DNA of 64,000 bases. Source: Bacteroides mediterraneensis. GTDB taxonomy: Bacteria > Bacteroidota > Bacteroidia > Bacteroidales > Bacteroidaceae. The notes under the pieces were generated by a model, which saw nothing but the letters and a program-made list of their open reading frames with translations, was not told the DNA's origin and ran no database searches. Shown here one piece after another: positions 1 to 9,941 of this stretch. Both the position numbers and the translations under genes were made by a program. The stretch lies in contig NZ_LT635783.1 in NCBI RefSeq assembly GCF_900128455.1, forward strand, positions 2,072,919 through 2,136,918, given 5' to 3'. The number at the start of each line of letters is the position of its first letter. Within the stretch, counting starts at the first letter, position 1.

Positions 1-457
1 GTTGAATCTCTTTGCGATCCAAAAGTTCTTTAGCAATTAATAAAGATTCCAAAGTCTTACCTATACCTACATCATCTGAAATCAGCAAACGTATAACCTG
101 GTGTTTCAGGGCCAATATGAGGGGAACCATTTGGTAGGGGCGAGGTTCAAAAGAAAGTCGTCCTAAACAATGGAATGGTCCTGCTATGTCACGAAATGAT
201 AATCGGCACGCATTATAAAGAATACGTGCTGCCTCAGGATAACTATTCGCTCCCACATCATCAGATGAGGGCTTGCGAAAATCATATGAGCAGACCATTG
301 AATTTAGTTGGTCTTTATATAATGGCTTATACAGACCGATAACTTCGGCATCTGTACCACCTAAAGGTTTTATAATTAATATATCTTTATCTGATGACTG
401 TTGAACCACCCATGGACGTGAGCGAAATTCAACAAGTGTTCCTGTTTTATATTCCAT
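1..457 (-). CDS. SNF2-family helicase, N-terminal part (runs off the left edge)
   Basis: The reading frame starts at the ATG at 457 and runs open off the window edge; about 152 residues are visible. Near the visible end is LLISDDVGIGKTLESLLIAK, a Walker A region of the form found in SNF2/RapA-type ATPases, preceded by the PRPYQ-like Q motif (EPRPYQMVPL). SNF2 enzymes are dsDNA translocases. The gene begins 5 bp after the stop of the large DUF1998 helicase gene and shares its strand, so they are probably cotranscribed behind the XRE regulator. An SNF2 helicase beside a DUF1998 helicase recalls DrmD with DrmA/DrmB of DISARM. The rest of the protein and any methylase or PLD partner lie outside the window, so the system type is inferred. 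Confidence 0.8.
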   Translation of the reverse strand, partial: MEYKTGTLVEFRSRPWVVQQSSDKDILIIKPLGGTDAEVIGLYKPLYKDQLNSMVCSYDFRKPSSDDVGANSYPEAARILYNACRLSFRDIAGPFHCLGRLSFEPRPYQMVPLILALKHQVIRLLISDDVGIGKTLESLLIAKELLDRKEIQ

Positions 458-462
458 CTCAA

Positions 463-3400
463 TTAACTTATTGGAGTAAATATGTCTGAATGTGCAGATA
501 CGAACTCTGCCAATGGCGTTTTGTAGTACCAAACGATGACTACATAGCCGGCATCTTCAAGCACTTCTCTTTTCTTTCTATCATCTTCCCGCACTTCTGG
601 TAAATCATGGGGTGTACCATCACAAAATACCACGATTCTATCACCATATATGAAGTCTGGTTGCACATAATATTTTTCTGGAAACATTGGCTGGGCTTTA
701 TCTGGTAGACGAAGCTTATGCTCATATAAATATTTTAAGAATTCGTATTCTGTGCTGCTATTATGGTCACGGGTTGCTTCGAGTTCCTCATACTGTTTAT
801 CGTAGCTTTGAAGTTGGCCAGCATTGCGCACTTCTATATCAGCATTCATCATGATAGATAATGTATTATATATTTTTCTAATATCAATAAGTTGATGATA
901 TGGCTGATTGTAGTAATTAAGCAAATTAGTATAATCTGCAGGAATTAATTTGGCACGCTCTTCCTCTGAGAGTGGTGTAGTTCTTCCATAACAGATTTCA
1001 TAAGCTCGTTTTACTACTGCGTGATAAGATGCAGGCTCTAATACTAAGCGTTCCAGTACACCTAATGAACCTTCTGCATTTTCGTAAATGAGAAGATTGG
1101 GGACTTTTTCATCTCCCATTACATCGGCTCCTATTTCACTACCTTCTATTTGAAAGACATCTTCTATTGCTTGCTTAAATGCATACAAGAATGTACGAAC
1201 AGCTCCTTTATCTGATAAAGCAAGCGTATCAAGAGGCTGAATATAAATAGCATTTGCAGTTGTCTCTGTAAATAACTTGACGTACTTGATACTGTTTGGC
1301 TCTTCCGGATGCTGTTGTTGTTTTTGCATATGAATTGCCATACGTTCTGCACTAATCCAATCACCTGTTTTTGTATCAAAGGCAAAGCCATTTGCATTGT
1401 CGTCATTTTTTGATTCCAGAATATAAGTCAAGCGACATGAGGGGATGTAACGAATATTGGCTAAATGAGTTCCATTATTAGTCTTTAGTTCGCACATGCT
1501 TATTGCACGAGTATCATCTGAAGAGAAATAGGTTTTTAATTGATAGAATTTTCGACTTCGTTCTTCTTCCTGACACGTAATTTTTTCGCTTTCTTGTGCT
1601 ACCATGTCTTGTAATTGTATACAATAGCCTGGTATCATTTTAGAGACACCATCAAGACTCTCTCCTGTGATTATATCTGTATGATGTGAAGCATTCTCTT
1701 GATTTTTGTAAATTACTCCCGTTTTGGGATTGTAGAAAAATTTGTTAGGCGTTACTTCTCCCGTTAACATCATGCGAGATACACGGAATTTGCCACCATC
1801 ATTGTAGATGATATTTTGAGGACCAAATTCTGTTAATGCCAATGATTTTGCCCGGCTAAGATATTCTACCTTATCGCTATTTTTATATTGCAGTAAAGCT
1901 CTCTGAGGTAATTTTGTAAAATTATATCCTGGCAAGAATCCTTCGCTGGCAAAATATCTGTAAGGGTAGAATTCGTTCTCTTCCGCATTTTTCCCTTGAT
2001 TTTGTCCGAGAAGCATATCGCGAAGCTCTATTCCTCGTCTTTCCTTTAATAGTGCCTCTTTCTTTTCCTTGGAATTTTCACCATATATATTATTTCTGGT
2101 AACAGTTTGTGCTTCTTCAATCTGCTGTTGAGCTAATTTATATAAGCTACGCCAGCGGTTGAGAGCTTTGTCAAAATCATATAAATAACTATCCAAAATC
2201 CGGTCCATCCAACTGTCAGAGAACCAATATGGCATTTCTTTGTCGATTCTACTAGACAAATAATAGTCTGATATAGCTTGCTTAAAAATGGCTTTAATCT
2301 CTTGTTTTCGTTCTTTTGAAAGTTGGAGATGATGAACAACTTCGGGTTTTAACGTGATGTTATTTGCATTACTATAATCAACCAAATCTGCAATCCCGTT
2401 AGATAATTGAGGAATGGGGCATATGGATAATATAGTAGAATGCAAATGGGTCGAGAATAATTCTTCGTTAACCAGTTCCATACGTGGTGCTTTTACCTCA
2501 CCACTCACCATCTTTTCAGGATGACGAAGATAATAATTTTCGTGTGAGTTACGTGTACGGCAGTAAGTATAGATTAAAGCTGCTTGACCGCTACGTCCTG
2601 CACGACCAGCACGTTGAGTATAATTTGCTGGAGTAGGTGGAACATTGCGCATACCCACTATAGATAGGTCTTTAATGTCAATACCAAGTTCCATGGTAGG
2701 TGAACAGTATAGTACAGGAAACTCTCCATTACGGAATTGCTGTTCTCGTTTTTCACGTTCATCTTTAGGAACCTGACCTGTATGATCTTTCGCTTCCAAA
2801 TTTATATTGGAAAGCGGAATATTTTTATAGAAGTTCTGAAAATAGTTATTAGGGGTATAAACAATTTCATCCCCAATAGTCCTAATTCTTGTAAGATCTG
2901 TTCTCACATTTTTTTCATCACCTTTTTCCCATAAAATGCTTGAATAAAATAATTGGTAAGCTCCGTCATTTTCTTGAATGTAATTACCCAATGCAGCAAA
3001 TAAAGATTGCATATAGGAAACATAATCTTCTGAATTACGGATTGTTGCAGTACCTCCATTTATATTCAAGAAATCGCGAACAAAAAATGCCAATTTAGAG
3101 CGATAGCCAGCGACCTCTTTTCCAAAAGCCTTGCGCTTATTCTGTGGTTTTACAAAGCATAATGCATGTGAGGCAGTAATTCTGTCGTTATCGTCTAATG
3201 TCCATGGACTTTTTAGATTTTCTCTAACTTGTTTCTCTATGTCTTTTGCAGCCTCTTCTGTTCTATCATCAGAATATATGCACAATTTGTGACGCATATA
3301 ATCCAATATTTGGATGATGAAGCGTTCCTTATTTTCATCAGATAATCCGTCTAATTCAGGTATATCATAGAGACGGTCGCAACCATTTTCACCTGTAATT

Positions 3401-5649
3401 TCGTCATGGAGATATTCATAATTAATCTTCAATAGTGCACATTCTTCAAGATTGGGCATGTTTACTTGCCAGTTTCCAGCCAGATCATCGTAGATGATAG
3501 TTCCTAAATATCTTTCCATTACATTTTCTACTTTCTTTGCACGCCCTCCAGTCCAATTAGGGAATCGGAAATAATCGTTATGAGAAAGATGAAGGTGCTT
3601 AAATACGAGTCTAGCAATTCTATCACTACCAATAGGCTCATCTGCTTCTTTTACAGCATTCCAAATGGCAGAGCGTATTTTACCTATACGTATAAAATCA
3701 TTAAAATGGCCAGATTGTAGGGCAGCATCCTGACGAGCATCCACAAAAGTCATGACTTTACAGTCTGCAGGTTCTACATTTGCATTTCTCATTTTTATGA
3801 CATTCTCATATGAAAGTACGGTTGTTGCTGTACTTCTACCTTCACTACCAATTTTTGATAACTTAGACCATTCTTTACTTGATCCTGAATAGATAGCTTT
3901 TGCCGTTGGATCATACTTCAGTGGACTTGGCACATATATTCCTTCAATACACTCATTATTAACATCTTGAACTTCTGAAAGGTCCCCATATATTGTAAAA
4001 TAAACTTTTTTTGGGAAACGATCTAAATAAGTTTTCTTAAATTTTCGATTCCCATTTTTATCTATAGTGTACCAGTCCTCTGGAATATCATCTGAATTTG
4101 GATCTAATAAGAAATCTTCAACAGATTCATTCTTATGGGGAACGATAATATAACCGTTGTTTATAGTAAATTCTTGCTCTTCTTCATCTAATTCATTACG
4201 CTCATCGTAATTTCTGGGTAGAAGAGTGTCGTTTATAATTTTTACAGAATACAATTCATGTCCGCTTAAACGACTGAACATGATAGGATAGTATTGTACT
4301 TTATGCTCATTATCAGACAGCTCTTCACAATATAATTTTTCATCAACTGTAATGTAACGGTTTTCAGGATTTCCTAATGTTGCATATACATTTCCGGTCT
4401 GAGGAATAAATTGGTGGATTTTATAAGGTAATAGATTAGCCCCTTGATTAATATTAATATCATTACACCAGTTTAATATATCAATAATGTGCTGAATACA
4501 AATATCTATTGAGACTTTTCTATCAATATAATTATGTAATTGTTCAGCTATTTTCCTAATAGAACAAGGAGCTCCTCTGAAGTACTTTTGTTCCTGTTTG
4601 TCAAAGCGCAGCGCAATGTTCTGCTCAATCCAATTGGCTGTAGGATGATTACGGAGCATATCAGCATTTAAATCTGACGGAATAGGAGAATTTATAGCTG
4701 ATAGTATATCCTCTTTAGAATAATTTGTATTGGATAAGCCAACCTTCAAAGTTTCATCTACAACTTGATTAATATCATAGGAGCTGCCAAAAATGCAAGA
4801 AGCAACTTCTGCAACCTTTTGACGCTGTTCTTTATAGCTAAGTTTATCATCTGCAACCATTGTGGCAGATGTTCCAAAACATAACACTGGCTTTTTAGCT
4901 TGTGCCTTTATTCGCCTAATCAAAAATGAGACATCACTACCTTGCATACCACGATAGGTGTGCAATTCGTCAAATATCAAATAATGAAGATTCTCAAGGA
5001 AACAATCTCTGAGCCGTTTTTCATCGCCAGCGCGAGTCATTAAAAGTTCCAGCATCATATAGTTGGTTAATATGATGTTGGGAGGCGTAGTTTGTATGTG
5101 TTCTCTAACTTGTGAATCTTCTTGTCCTGTATATTTGGCAAATGTAAACGGGCATTCTTTTCCTGTCGCATTTTCATACTGTTGACGATATCTAGCCAAC
5201 TCTTCGGATTGAGAGTTGATGAGCGCATTCATAGGATATACAATAATGGCTATTGTTTTATTGATAGAATCTTCTTGATGTTGTAGTATATAATTGAAGA
5301 TGGTAGCCATAAATGTACGAGATTTGCCAGAACCTGTACCTGAGGTTACAATAAATTCTTTATCTTGACATCCTAATTCTATCGCCTCCTGTTGGTGTTT
5401 ATAGAAGGGATTCTTAAAAAATAATCCTAAATCTTTATGAATAGGGAAGCCATTGTTGATCATTTGACTGACATCGATTCCAGACGCAAAATTAGGATTA
5501 AACTGAATTAAGGCATCCGGCCACAATTTTTCACTTTTAATGGCCTCACTAACCTCTTTTCTTATCCGTTCGTCTTTTATGGAAACGAAACTACCGATAT
5601 ATTCTTTATAGCTTCGTTTTATTTCTTTGTATATATCTAATATATTCAT
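463..5649 (-). CDS. DEAD/DEAH-box helicase with DUF1998-type region and nuclease-like C-terminus (putative defence helicase)
   Basis: A 1728-residue protein. Seen directly: a Q-motif-like [12 protein letters not shown] (79-90), Walker A SGTGSGKS (103-110), DELH (227-230), motif III GTSAT (259-263), and later a helicase C lobe with [13 protein letters not shown] and the motif [10 protein letters not shown], as in the YprA/MrfA class. The C-terminal third carries [20 protein letters not shown], typical of DUF1998 regions. The last 65 residues (from about 1664) read [36 protein letters not shown], resembling a Vsr/DUF559-type PD-(D/E)XK nuclease. DUF1998 helicases include DrmA/DrmB (DISARM) and DruE (Druantia); an all-in-one protein of this size is closer in length to DruE, while the SNF2 neighbour is DISARM-like. 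Its base composition is AT-rich relative to the mobilization genes. Helicase is certain; assignment to a named system is inference. Confidence 0.85.
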   Translation of the reverse strand: MNILDIYKEIKRSYKEYIGSFVSIKDERIRKEVSEAIKSEKLWPDALIQFNPNFASGIDVSQMINNGFPIHKDLGLFFKNPFYKHQQEAIELGCQDKEFIVTSGTGSGKSRTFMATIFNYILQHQEDSINKTIAIIVYPMNALINSQSEELARYRQQYENATGKECPFTFAKYTGQEDSQVREHIQTTPPNIILTNYMMLELLMTRAGDEKRLRDCFLENLHYLIFDELHTYRGMQGSDVSFLIRRIKAQAKKPVLCFGTSATMVADDKLSYKEQRQKVAEVASCIFGSSYDINQVVDETLKVGLSNTNYSKEDILSAINSPIPSDLNADMLRNHPTANWIEQNIALRFDKQEQKYFRGAPCSIRKIAEQLHNYIDRKVSIDICIQHIIDILNWCNDININQGANLLPYKIHQFIPQTGNVYATLGNPENRYITVDEKLYCEELSDNEHKVQYYPIMFSRLSGHELYSVKIINDTLLPRNYDERNELDEEEQEFTINNGYIIVPHKNESVEDFLLDPNSDDIPEDWYTIDKNGNRKFKKTYLDRFPKKVYFTIYGDLSEVQDVNNECIEGIYVPSPLKYDPTAKAIYSGSSKEWSKLSKIGSEGRSTATTVLSYENVIKMRNANVEPADCKVMTFVDARQDAALQSGHFNDFIRIGKIRSAIWNAVKEADEPIGSDRIARLVFKHLHLSHNDYFRFPNWTGGRAKKVENVMERYLGTIIYDDLAGNWQVNMPNLEECALLKINYEYLHDEITGENGCDRLYDIPELDGLSDENKERFIIQILDYMRHKLCIYSDDRTEEAAKDIEKQVRENLKSPWTLDDNDRITASHALCFVKPQNKRKAFGKEVAGYRSKLAFFVRDFLNINGGTATIRNSEDYVSYMQSLFAALGNYIQENDGAYQLFYSSILWEKGDEKNVRTDLTRIRTIGDEIVYTPNNYFQNFYKNIPLSNINLEAKDHTGQVPKDEREKREQQFRNGEFPVLYCSPTMELGIDIKDLSIVGMRNVPPTPANYTQRAGRAGRSGQAALIYTYCRTRNSHENYYLRHPEKMVSGEVKAPRMELVNEELFSTHLHSTILSICPIPQLSNGIADLVDYSNANNITLKPEVVHHLQLSKERKQEIKAIFKQAISDYYLSSRIDKEMPYWFSDSWMDRILDSYLYDFDKALNRWRSLYKLAQQQIEEAQTVTRNNIYGENSKEKKEALLKERRGIELRDMLLGQNQGKNAEENEFYPYRYFASEGFLPGYNFTKLPQRALLQYKNSDKVEYLSRAKSLALTEFGPQNIIYNDGGKFRVSRMMLTGEVTPNKFFYNPKTGVIYKNQENASHHTDIITGESLDGVSKMIPGYCIQLQDMVAQESEKITCQEEERSRKFYQLKTYFSSDDTRAISMCELKTNNGTHLANIRYIPSCRLTYILESKNDDNANGFAFDTKTGDWISAERMAIHMQKQQQHPEEPNSIKYVKLFTETTANAIYIQPLDTLALSDKGAVRTFLYAFKQAIEDVFQIEGSEIGADVMGDEKVPNLLIYENAEGSLGVLERLVLEPASYHAVVKRAYEICYGRTTPLSEEERAKLIPADYTNLLNYYNQPYHQLIDIRKIYNTLSIMMNADIEVRNAGQLQSYDKQYEELEATRDHNSSTEYEFLKYLYEHKLRLPDKAQPMFPEKYYVQPDFIYGDRIVVFCDGTPHDLPEVREDDRKKREVLEDAGYVVIVWYYKTPLAEFVSAHSDIFTPIS

Positions 5650-5666
5650 ATTTGTATATAATCGTT

Positions 5667-5879
5667 CTATTGTTTTGAGCTTATTAACAGTTCTCGAATA
5701 TCGACTTCTAATATTTGAGATATTCTTAATAATGTTTCAAGACTTGGTTGGGAAGTGTTTGTGCACCATTTGGACACAGTAGCAGGATCTTTCTCCAATT
5801 GCTTAGCTAGCCATTTATTGGTTCGCTTTTTCTCCACAAGCACAACCTTGATGCGGTTTATGTCTTTTTCTTTTTCCAT
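5667..5879 (-). CDS. XRE-family HTH transcriptional regulator
   Basis: A 70-residue protein made almost entirely of a Cro/C1-type helix-turn-helix. The segments [20 protein letters not shown] and [20 protein letters not shown] are the recognition region and the usual C-terminal helices. It ends 17 bp before the large helicase gene, so it heads the XRE-helicase-SNF2 operon and is likely to control it. Small regulators of this sort often precede restriction and defence genes in Bacteroides and can act as controller proteins; that role here is inferred from position. A good -7 box lies 22 bp before the start codon. Confidence 0.9.
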   Translation of the reverse strand: MEKEKDINRIKVVLVEKKRTNKWLAKQLEKDPATVSKWCTNTSQPSLETLLRISQILEVDIRELLISSKQ

Positions 5880-5901
5880 AAGGATTTTCTTTCGTTCTAT
5901 G

Positions 5902-5909
5902 CAAAGATA
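5902..5909 (-). promoter_or_regulatory. -7 promoter box for the XRE-helicase operon
   Basis: On the minus strand the octamer is TATCTTTG, an exact match to the Bacteroidetes TAnnTTTG -7 element, 22 bp upstream of the regulator's ATG. No clear TTTG -33 box was seen. Confidence 0.6.
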
Positions 5910-6027
5910 AGAAAGCCTATCTATTTTTCATCATTTCAATAGGACTATTTGCAATAATATTTGCGAATTAGTTCAATATTATAAGTTATTTCTCGATAAC
6001 ATAATTTCTTTTTGGAATAGAAATCTG

Positions 6028-6035
6028 TATCTTTG
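6028..6035 (+). promoter_or_regulatory. -7 promoter box for the 271-aa membrane protein
   Basis: TATCTTTG fits the TAnnTTTG consensus and would give a 5' leader of about 50 nt before the ATG at 6092. It is divergent from the regulator promoter at 5902-5909, so the two transcripts share a 120-bp control region. Confidence 0.6.
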
Positions 6036-6091
6036 TAGGTAACAATGTTTTGATATAGGCAATTGCTGATAGAAATATAAATATTAATTAT

Positions 6092-6907
6092 ATGGAACAA
6101 ATAATAACAACAACAGTTGTAACATTAATATCAGGAGCTATCGGTGCCATAATTGGTACCTATGGCGGAGCGTTATTTGCTGCAAAAAGACAAGAAAAAC
6201 ATATAAAAGAACTTAGACAAGTTGCTATAAAAGCTTTAAAAATATTCCAAAAGTATGCTCGTAATAAACAAACTTACGATGTTGCAGCTTCTGAATTCAA
6301 TAATGCATTAAGTATTGCTGAGAAAAGAGTTTTTATTGTTGCATTACATAAGTTGGGTATCCCTATTCTGGCGACTCCAGATTCTAAGTTTGACATACAA
6401 AATATTGTATTTGAAAAAAGAGAAATAGATAAAGACGAAATAGAAGCTATTATCAGCCAAATACAATTAGGACATTGTGATCAGTTATTTTACATTGAAC
6501 CTGATAATTATTTTAGTGAAAACATTCGTTTAAAAACATTACGTTATATTGCCAAAAGATGGGTAAGAGAAGTTTTTGGTAAAAGCAAACTTGATCGTTC
6601 TCAGAATCCTATTGTTATAGTTTATCCTACTAATTGGTGGCTAGGTTATACATTAGGAGAAAGGTTAGGAATTGCGGTTTTAAGAGAACGTATATCTTTA
6701 GACGAATATTTTGATGAACAAGGCTTGCCTAAGGAAGATTCTATTGAGCGTTTAATAACAGACATAGATCGTGGTCTTTGGGATAGTAGCTTCTTTTGGG
6801 ATATAGAAAATTATCGAAGTGTAACTGCTACAAATTCTCTTAATAATATGATCTCTCAATTATTAAACAATAATCAGAACAGTACGATTCAGAAAAAAGA
6901 GGGATAA
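6092..6907 (+). CDS. Unknown protein with one N-terminal membrane helix
   Basis: A 271-residue protein that I do not recognise. Residues about 5-31 form a hydrophobic, Gly/Ala-rich segment (TTTVVTLISGAIGAIIGTYG) followed by a basic stretch (AAKRQEKHIKELRQ), so it is probably anchored in the inner membrane with a cytoplasmic domain. The rest is a mixed alpha/beta region with aromatic patches (NPIVIVYPTNWWLGYTLGE) and an Asn/Ser-rich tail. No catalytic motif is evident. It is divergent from the XRE-helicase operon and lies between it and the mobilization genes, so it is cargo of the mobile element. Any link to the helicase system is positional only. Confidence 0.75.
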   Translation: MEQIITTTVVTLISGAIGAIIGTYGGALFAAKRQEKHIKELRQVAIKALKIFQKYARNKQTYDVAASEFNNALSIAEKRVFIVALHKLGIPILATPDSKFDIQNIVFEKREIDKDEIEAIISQIQLGHCDQLFYIEPDNYFSENIRLKTLRYIAKRWVREVFGKSKLDRSQNPIVIVYPTNWWLGYTLGERLGIAVLRERISLDEYFDEQGLPKEDSIERLITDIDRGLWDSSFFWDIENYRSVTATNSLNNMISQLLNNNQNSTIQKKEG

Positions 6908-6933
6908 AAGACAAAAAGTTTGTAAAAAAAAGC

Positions 6934-6958
6934 AACAGAGAGGATTTTCCTCTCTGTT
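6934..6958 (-). terminator. Intrinsic terminator after the mobilization operon
   Basis: A perfect 11-bp stem (AACAGAGAGGA / TCCTCTCTGTT) with a 3-nt loop. On the minus strand it is followed by a run of eight T, the form of a rho-independent terminator for the gene ending at 6969. On the plus strand the following tract is A-rich, so it is a poor terminator for the gene ending at 6907. Confidence 0.8.
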
Positions 6959-6968
6959 ACGAAAAAAG

Positions 6969-7373
6969 TTATACCTCTAACTCCTTCAACGGCAACCCAT
7001 AATTATATTGTCTGAAAAATCCTCGGTGAATAAGTTTCAGACCAAGGGTCTGATAATACTTGTAGTCATCATCCTCGGTGCAGAGGTATTTGTAACCATA
7101 GCGTGGGGCGTACTCCTTGAAGAAGCGGGCAAGGTCTTTCAGGTTTTCTTGCTGGTTTCGTTTGAAGTTGCCGCGCACAATGATAATGCTCCAGTCGGGG
7201 ATGCTGCCAACACCACAACTGTATTCCCAAAAACGGATGTATAAATTCATTTCGCCTACATGGACGGAAACACAAATGCCGTTGGCGTTGTGCATAACGG
7301 AACAGCAATTTCTATAACCGAATCTCTCACACAAATAGAGATTGAAATCGTAAATAAAATCGGAATAGTTCAT
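6969..7373 (-). CDS. Hypothetical protein downstream of the relaxase
   Basis: A 134-residue protein, rich in aromatic residues (FGYRNCCSVMHNANGICVSVHVGEMNLYIRFW). No known motif is recognised. The C-terminal segment DYKYYQTLGLKLIHRGFFRQY looks superficially like the end of a GNAT fold, but the acetyl-CoA loop is missing, so I give no function. It lies 35 bp after the relaxase gene on the same strand and just before a strong terminator, so it is the last gene of the mobC-mobB operon. Confidence 0.65.
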   Translation of the reverse strand: MNYSDFIYDFNLYLCERFGYRNCCSVMHNANGICVSVHVGEMNLYIRFWEYSCGVGSIPDWSIIIVRGNFKRNQQENLKDLARFFKEYAPRYGYKYLCTEDDDYKYYQTLGLKLIHRGFFRQYNYGLPLKELEV

Positions 7374-7408
7374 AATAATTTGAATTTTGATGGTTAATAA
7401 AAAATTGA

Positions 7409-8347
7409 TTATAGACTGAAACCTCGCTTGCGTTTCGGTTTCTTTTTCTTCTTTTTAAGCCGGTTGGCCTGTATCGCTTCCTCCGTATCATAATCCGTAG
7501 GAGAGGGCGTGAACAATCCCACACTGATGCTGGAATGATTCTCCTGCTGGTATTCATGCCGAGGTTCCTCGCGTATGGTTTCTGTCTGTGCCTGACGCTG
7601 GTTCATGGTAGCAGAAAGAGCGTTATATCTCAGCTCCTGGTCGATGTTCAGGAAACTGAACTGGCGGTCAATCTTGGAACCGCTAAAGGTCAGTTGGTCA
7701 CATGTGAACTTGACACCTTGCATCTCTCCGGTCGTGCGACTTTGCTTCCATTGCGTATCAATTCCGTACTTCCGTAAGGCCACTCGCAGCTCACTCCAGC
7801 TTCGGGCGTTCGGAACTTCTCGTTTCAAGGCATGATAGATAAAATACTTTACCTTGTCATGATGACGTAACCGCATGAAATTGACATTCTCTTTTCCTTC
7901 GGCAAAATGCAAACGGTAACGGGCTGTCAGCATCTTGCAGACCTTTTCGTTTCGGTAACGGTCGTTCTTGTCGCTGATGGTGCGGCCGTCATTATCCACC
8001 CGGTTGTAAACGATGTGACAATGCGGATGATCACGGTCGGTATGCCTGGCGATGATGAACTGCGTGTTCTCGATTCCCATCAGCTTCATATAGTCGTGGG
8101 CAATTTTCAGCATCAGTCCATCATCGTCACGGATGCGGTCCCCGTCTTCTGCAGAGAAACTCAATGATATATGGCCGACCTTGTTCTTGACCTTGTCATT
8201 CAATAAAGTCTGCAACTCGAATTGCTCCGCTATTTCTTCAGGTGAACCGTAGACACCAACCGCTTTCAGCAGGCGTGATTTATCTTCTTTCAGCACATAG
8301 TTTACGCACCCGGAAAACGATGTGCCCTTGACAATCTTACCTATCAT
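7409..8347 (-). CDS. mobB: Relaxase/mobilization nuclease (MobB-like, MobP-class)
   Basis: A 312-residue relaxase that would nick the transfer origin and pilot the single strand into a recipient using a helper element's secretion system. The metal-binding motif HTDRDHPHCHIVYNRV (about 102-117) supplies the three histidines of motif III. A likely nicking tyrosine is in CVNYVLK (Y17), with the conserved GHISLSFS strand at 58-65. The tail is Lys-rich (KKKKKPKRKRG). Its start overlaps the end of mobC by 11 bp, which suggests translational coupling. The length is typical of short Bacteroides mobilizable-element relaxases without a helicase domain. Confidence 0.92.
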   Translation of the reverse strand: MIGKIVKGTSFSGCVNYVLKEDKSRLLKAVGVYGSPEEIAEQFELQTLLNDKVKNKVGHISLSFSAEDGDRIRDDDGLMLKIAHDYMKLMGIENTQFIIARHTDRDHPHCHIVYNRVDNDGRTISDKNDRYRNEKVCKMLTARYRLHFAEGKENVNFMRLRHHDKVKYFIYHALKREVPNARSWSELRVALRKYGIDTQWKQSRTTGEMQGVKFTCDQLTFSGSKIDRQFSFLNIDQELRYNALSATMNQRQAQTETIREEPRHEYQQENHSSISVGLFTPSPTDYDTEEAIQANRLKKKKKKPKRKRGFSL

Positions 8348-8645
8348 CCTTGAGTTGTTTTATGAGTTGAGAAATCTGCTGGGTGACGGTCCGGCACTCA
8401 TCGGCCACACGATAAAAACCGTAAGCGTTGGCTCGTTTGGCAAGCTGATTCAGGTTCGTACTTTCGCCAATCAGTTTTCGGATGATGTCAAGATTTTCTC
8501 TCGTAATCCGTTCGCGCACCGTACCGTGTTCAATGAGTGAACGCACTACTTCGCTTTGACTGCGTTTACTGCGCCGGCTGAGTGCTCTGAGCCAGCCGAA
8601 TTGTTCGTCTGTAAGACGGATTGTAACTGTATTTTTCTTGTCCAT
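8337..8645 (-). CDS. mobC: MobC-like relaxosome accessory protein
   Basis: A 102-residue protein. The N-terminal half (TVTIRLTDEQFGWLRALSRRSKRSQSEVVRSLI) is a ribbon-helix-helix-type DNA-binding domain, and the C-terminal half contains NLNQLAKRANAYG, the conserved core of plasmid MobC proteins. MobC assists relaxase loading at oriT. The gene precedes and overlaps the relaxase gene, and a strong candidate oriT lies 45 bp upstream of its start codon. Confidence 0.9.
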   Translation of the reverse strand: MDKKNTVTIRLTDEQFGWLRALSRRSKRSQSEVVRSLIEHGTVRERITRENLDIIRKLIGESTNLNQLAKRANAYGFYRVADECRTVTQQISQLIKQLKDDR

Positions 8646-8689
8646 AATATTTGCTTTTGAGATTAATAATTGTGACCATCGGGAGCCGT

Positions 8690-8751
8690 CTCACCTTCTT
8701 TTGAGGTGAGCAAGTGGCCGGGAAATGTAATACACCGGCATAAACTTGCTC
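8690..8751. other. Candidate origin of transfer (oriT) with two stem-loops
   Basis: Two overlapping inverted repeats: CTCACCT/AGGTGAG (8690-8710), and a larger cruciform with outer arms GAGCAAGT/ACTTGCTC (8708-8715 and 8744-8751) and inner arms GCCGG/CCGGC (8717-8721 and 8735-8739). The arms share the GAG at 8708-8710, so the two hairpins are mutually exclusive. The position directly upstream of mobC-mobB and the nested repeats are what is expected of an oriT. The nick site is not identified. Confidence 0.55.
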
Positions 8752-8784
8752 CAGTGAAAAAGAAGAGAATCAGACATCTGAAAG

Positions 8785-9858
8785 TCATTGTTTGAAAAGT
8801 CCTTTCCGAGTATGTTGAACCGTTGCTGAAAGCGGTGCTTTCTCCACATTGACAAGCCGTAAATCGAAGGTCTTGACCAGCGTTTTCAAGGCCGGATTCA
8901 ACGTGATAAGACGATTGAAAATTGCTTCCTTTGTCTCTTCTTTCAGCAGAAAATCTGCAATGTCATAACCCGCATCCCGTTCTTCTTTTGTTGCGTTTCT
9001 TTCCATAAAATCGAAGAGAGAAACCTCTATTCCCAGGCTTCGGATCATCTCCATTTTACTATTCCAATAGTCGGTTGCACCCAGATCGGGGAAGAGCAGA
9101 ACACGTCGGTTTCTTAATACGCTCATGGCATCCTGATTGAACGCACCGTTCTTTCCGCCCGAAGCAATCCAGAGGTATTGCGGCAGATAGAAACTGGATA
9201 TCAAAGCGCTTTTCTCACTCTCCACAAGGGCAACCGGACGCTGTTGGTCGGAAAACAAAAGGTGCTCACCAAACAGGCATTGCCGGAGGTTGAAATTCTC
9301 TTTCTTCAAAAGGGAATGTACCCACGTGATGTAGTTGTGCGGCTCTTTAATCCGTCTTCCGCTTCCAGGATTGTAGAGCATCACTTTTCCGGTGCGTACA
9401 CGTCCGGAAATATCGACCTGCCAAAAGACCGTAGCTCCCGGCCAATGCTTCGAGGTTCCTACATGGTAGCGCAACATCAGCTCTTCGGTAGCCTCCTGTC
9501 CGAAATGGAAACTCAGGAACTGAAACAGCTTGTTCGTGTGATAAAGCTTCAGGGATTGCCTCATAATTTCGGGCTCAATGAAGGATGGCGCAGGAGGCAG
9601 ACTGATGCGTGGCTTTGACACTGGTACAAACTCTTCACTCAATCGCTCCTTGGCAATCGGATTCTCATCAAAGTACATTTTGGGCGTATAGTTGTAGCCG
9701 CACTTTTGTTCATGGTTGCATCGCCCTACATAGTCAGGAAAGCTGATTTGTTTTTCCGTATCGATGTATTTGGCGAAACAACTTTTGCGGTGGCAGTTCG
9801 GGCATGTGTGCCGGGTGCTGACACCTTTGTATGGTTCTAATGTAAATCTGTAGTTCAT
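8785..9858 (-). CDS. Zinc-finger/Toprim DNA primase-like protein (DUF6371-type)
   Basis: About 357 residues from the preferred ATG at 9858; an upstream ATG at 9888 would put the start inside a 61-bp inverted repeat, so it is less likely. The N-terminus has a CHC2-like cysteine cluster (HTCPNCHRKSCF, then GRCNHEQKCGY), followed by a Toprim-like region with VALVESEKSALI, LWIASGGKNGAF and RRVLLFPDLGATDYW. These are the hallmarks of primases on Bacteroides mobilizable and conjugative elements, which prime replication of the transferred single strand. It forms one transcription direction with the DUF3987 and HTH genes upstream. Confidence 0.82.
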   Translation of the reverse strand: MNYRFTLEPYKGVSTRHTCPNCHRKSCFAKYIDTEKQISFPDYVGRCNHEQKCGYNYTPKMYFDENPIAKERLSEEFVPVSKPRISLPPAPSFIEPEIMRQSLKLYHTNKLFQFLSFHFGQEATEELMLRYHVGTSKHWPGATVFWQVDISGRVRTGKVMLYNPGSGRRIKEPHNYITWVHSLLKKENFNLRQCLFGEHLLFSDQQRPVALVESEKSALISSFYLPQYLWIASGGKNGAFNQDAMSVLRNRRVLLFPDLGATDYWNSKMEMIRSLGIEVSLFDFMERNATKEERDAGYDIADFLLKEETKEAIFNRLITLNPALKTLVKTFDLRLVNVEKAPLSATVQHTRKGLFKQ

Positions 9859-9876
9859 TTTTCTTTCTGTTTGGAT

Positions 9877-9937
9877 GTTACTATGCACATTTTCGCAACT
9901 TCACAAACCCCTCGGTTGCGAAAATGTGCATAGTAAC
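9877..9937. repeat. Perfect 23-bp inverted repeat with 15-nt loop
   Basis: Arms at 9877-9899 and 9915-9937 are exact reverse complements (arm begins GTTACTATGCACATTTTC). The hairpin fills almost the whole gap between the DUF3987 gene and the primase gene. There is no T-tract on either side, so it does not look like a standard terminator. It may be a replication or single-strand initiation structure next to the primase, or an mRNA processing or attenuation hairpin. Confidence 0.85.
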
Positions 9938-9941
9938 AGGT

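Noticed and set aside
7535..8540. Open frames on the plus strand opposite mobB and mobC
   Set aside because: They are antisense to well-supported genes with clear motifs and have no recognisable domains.
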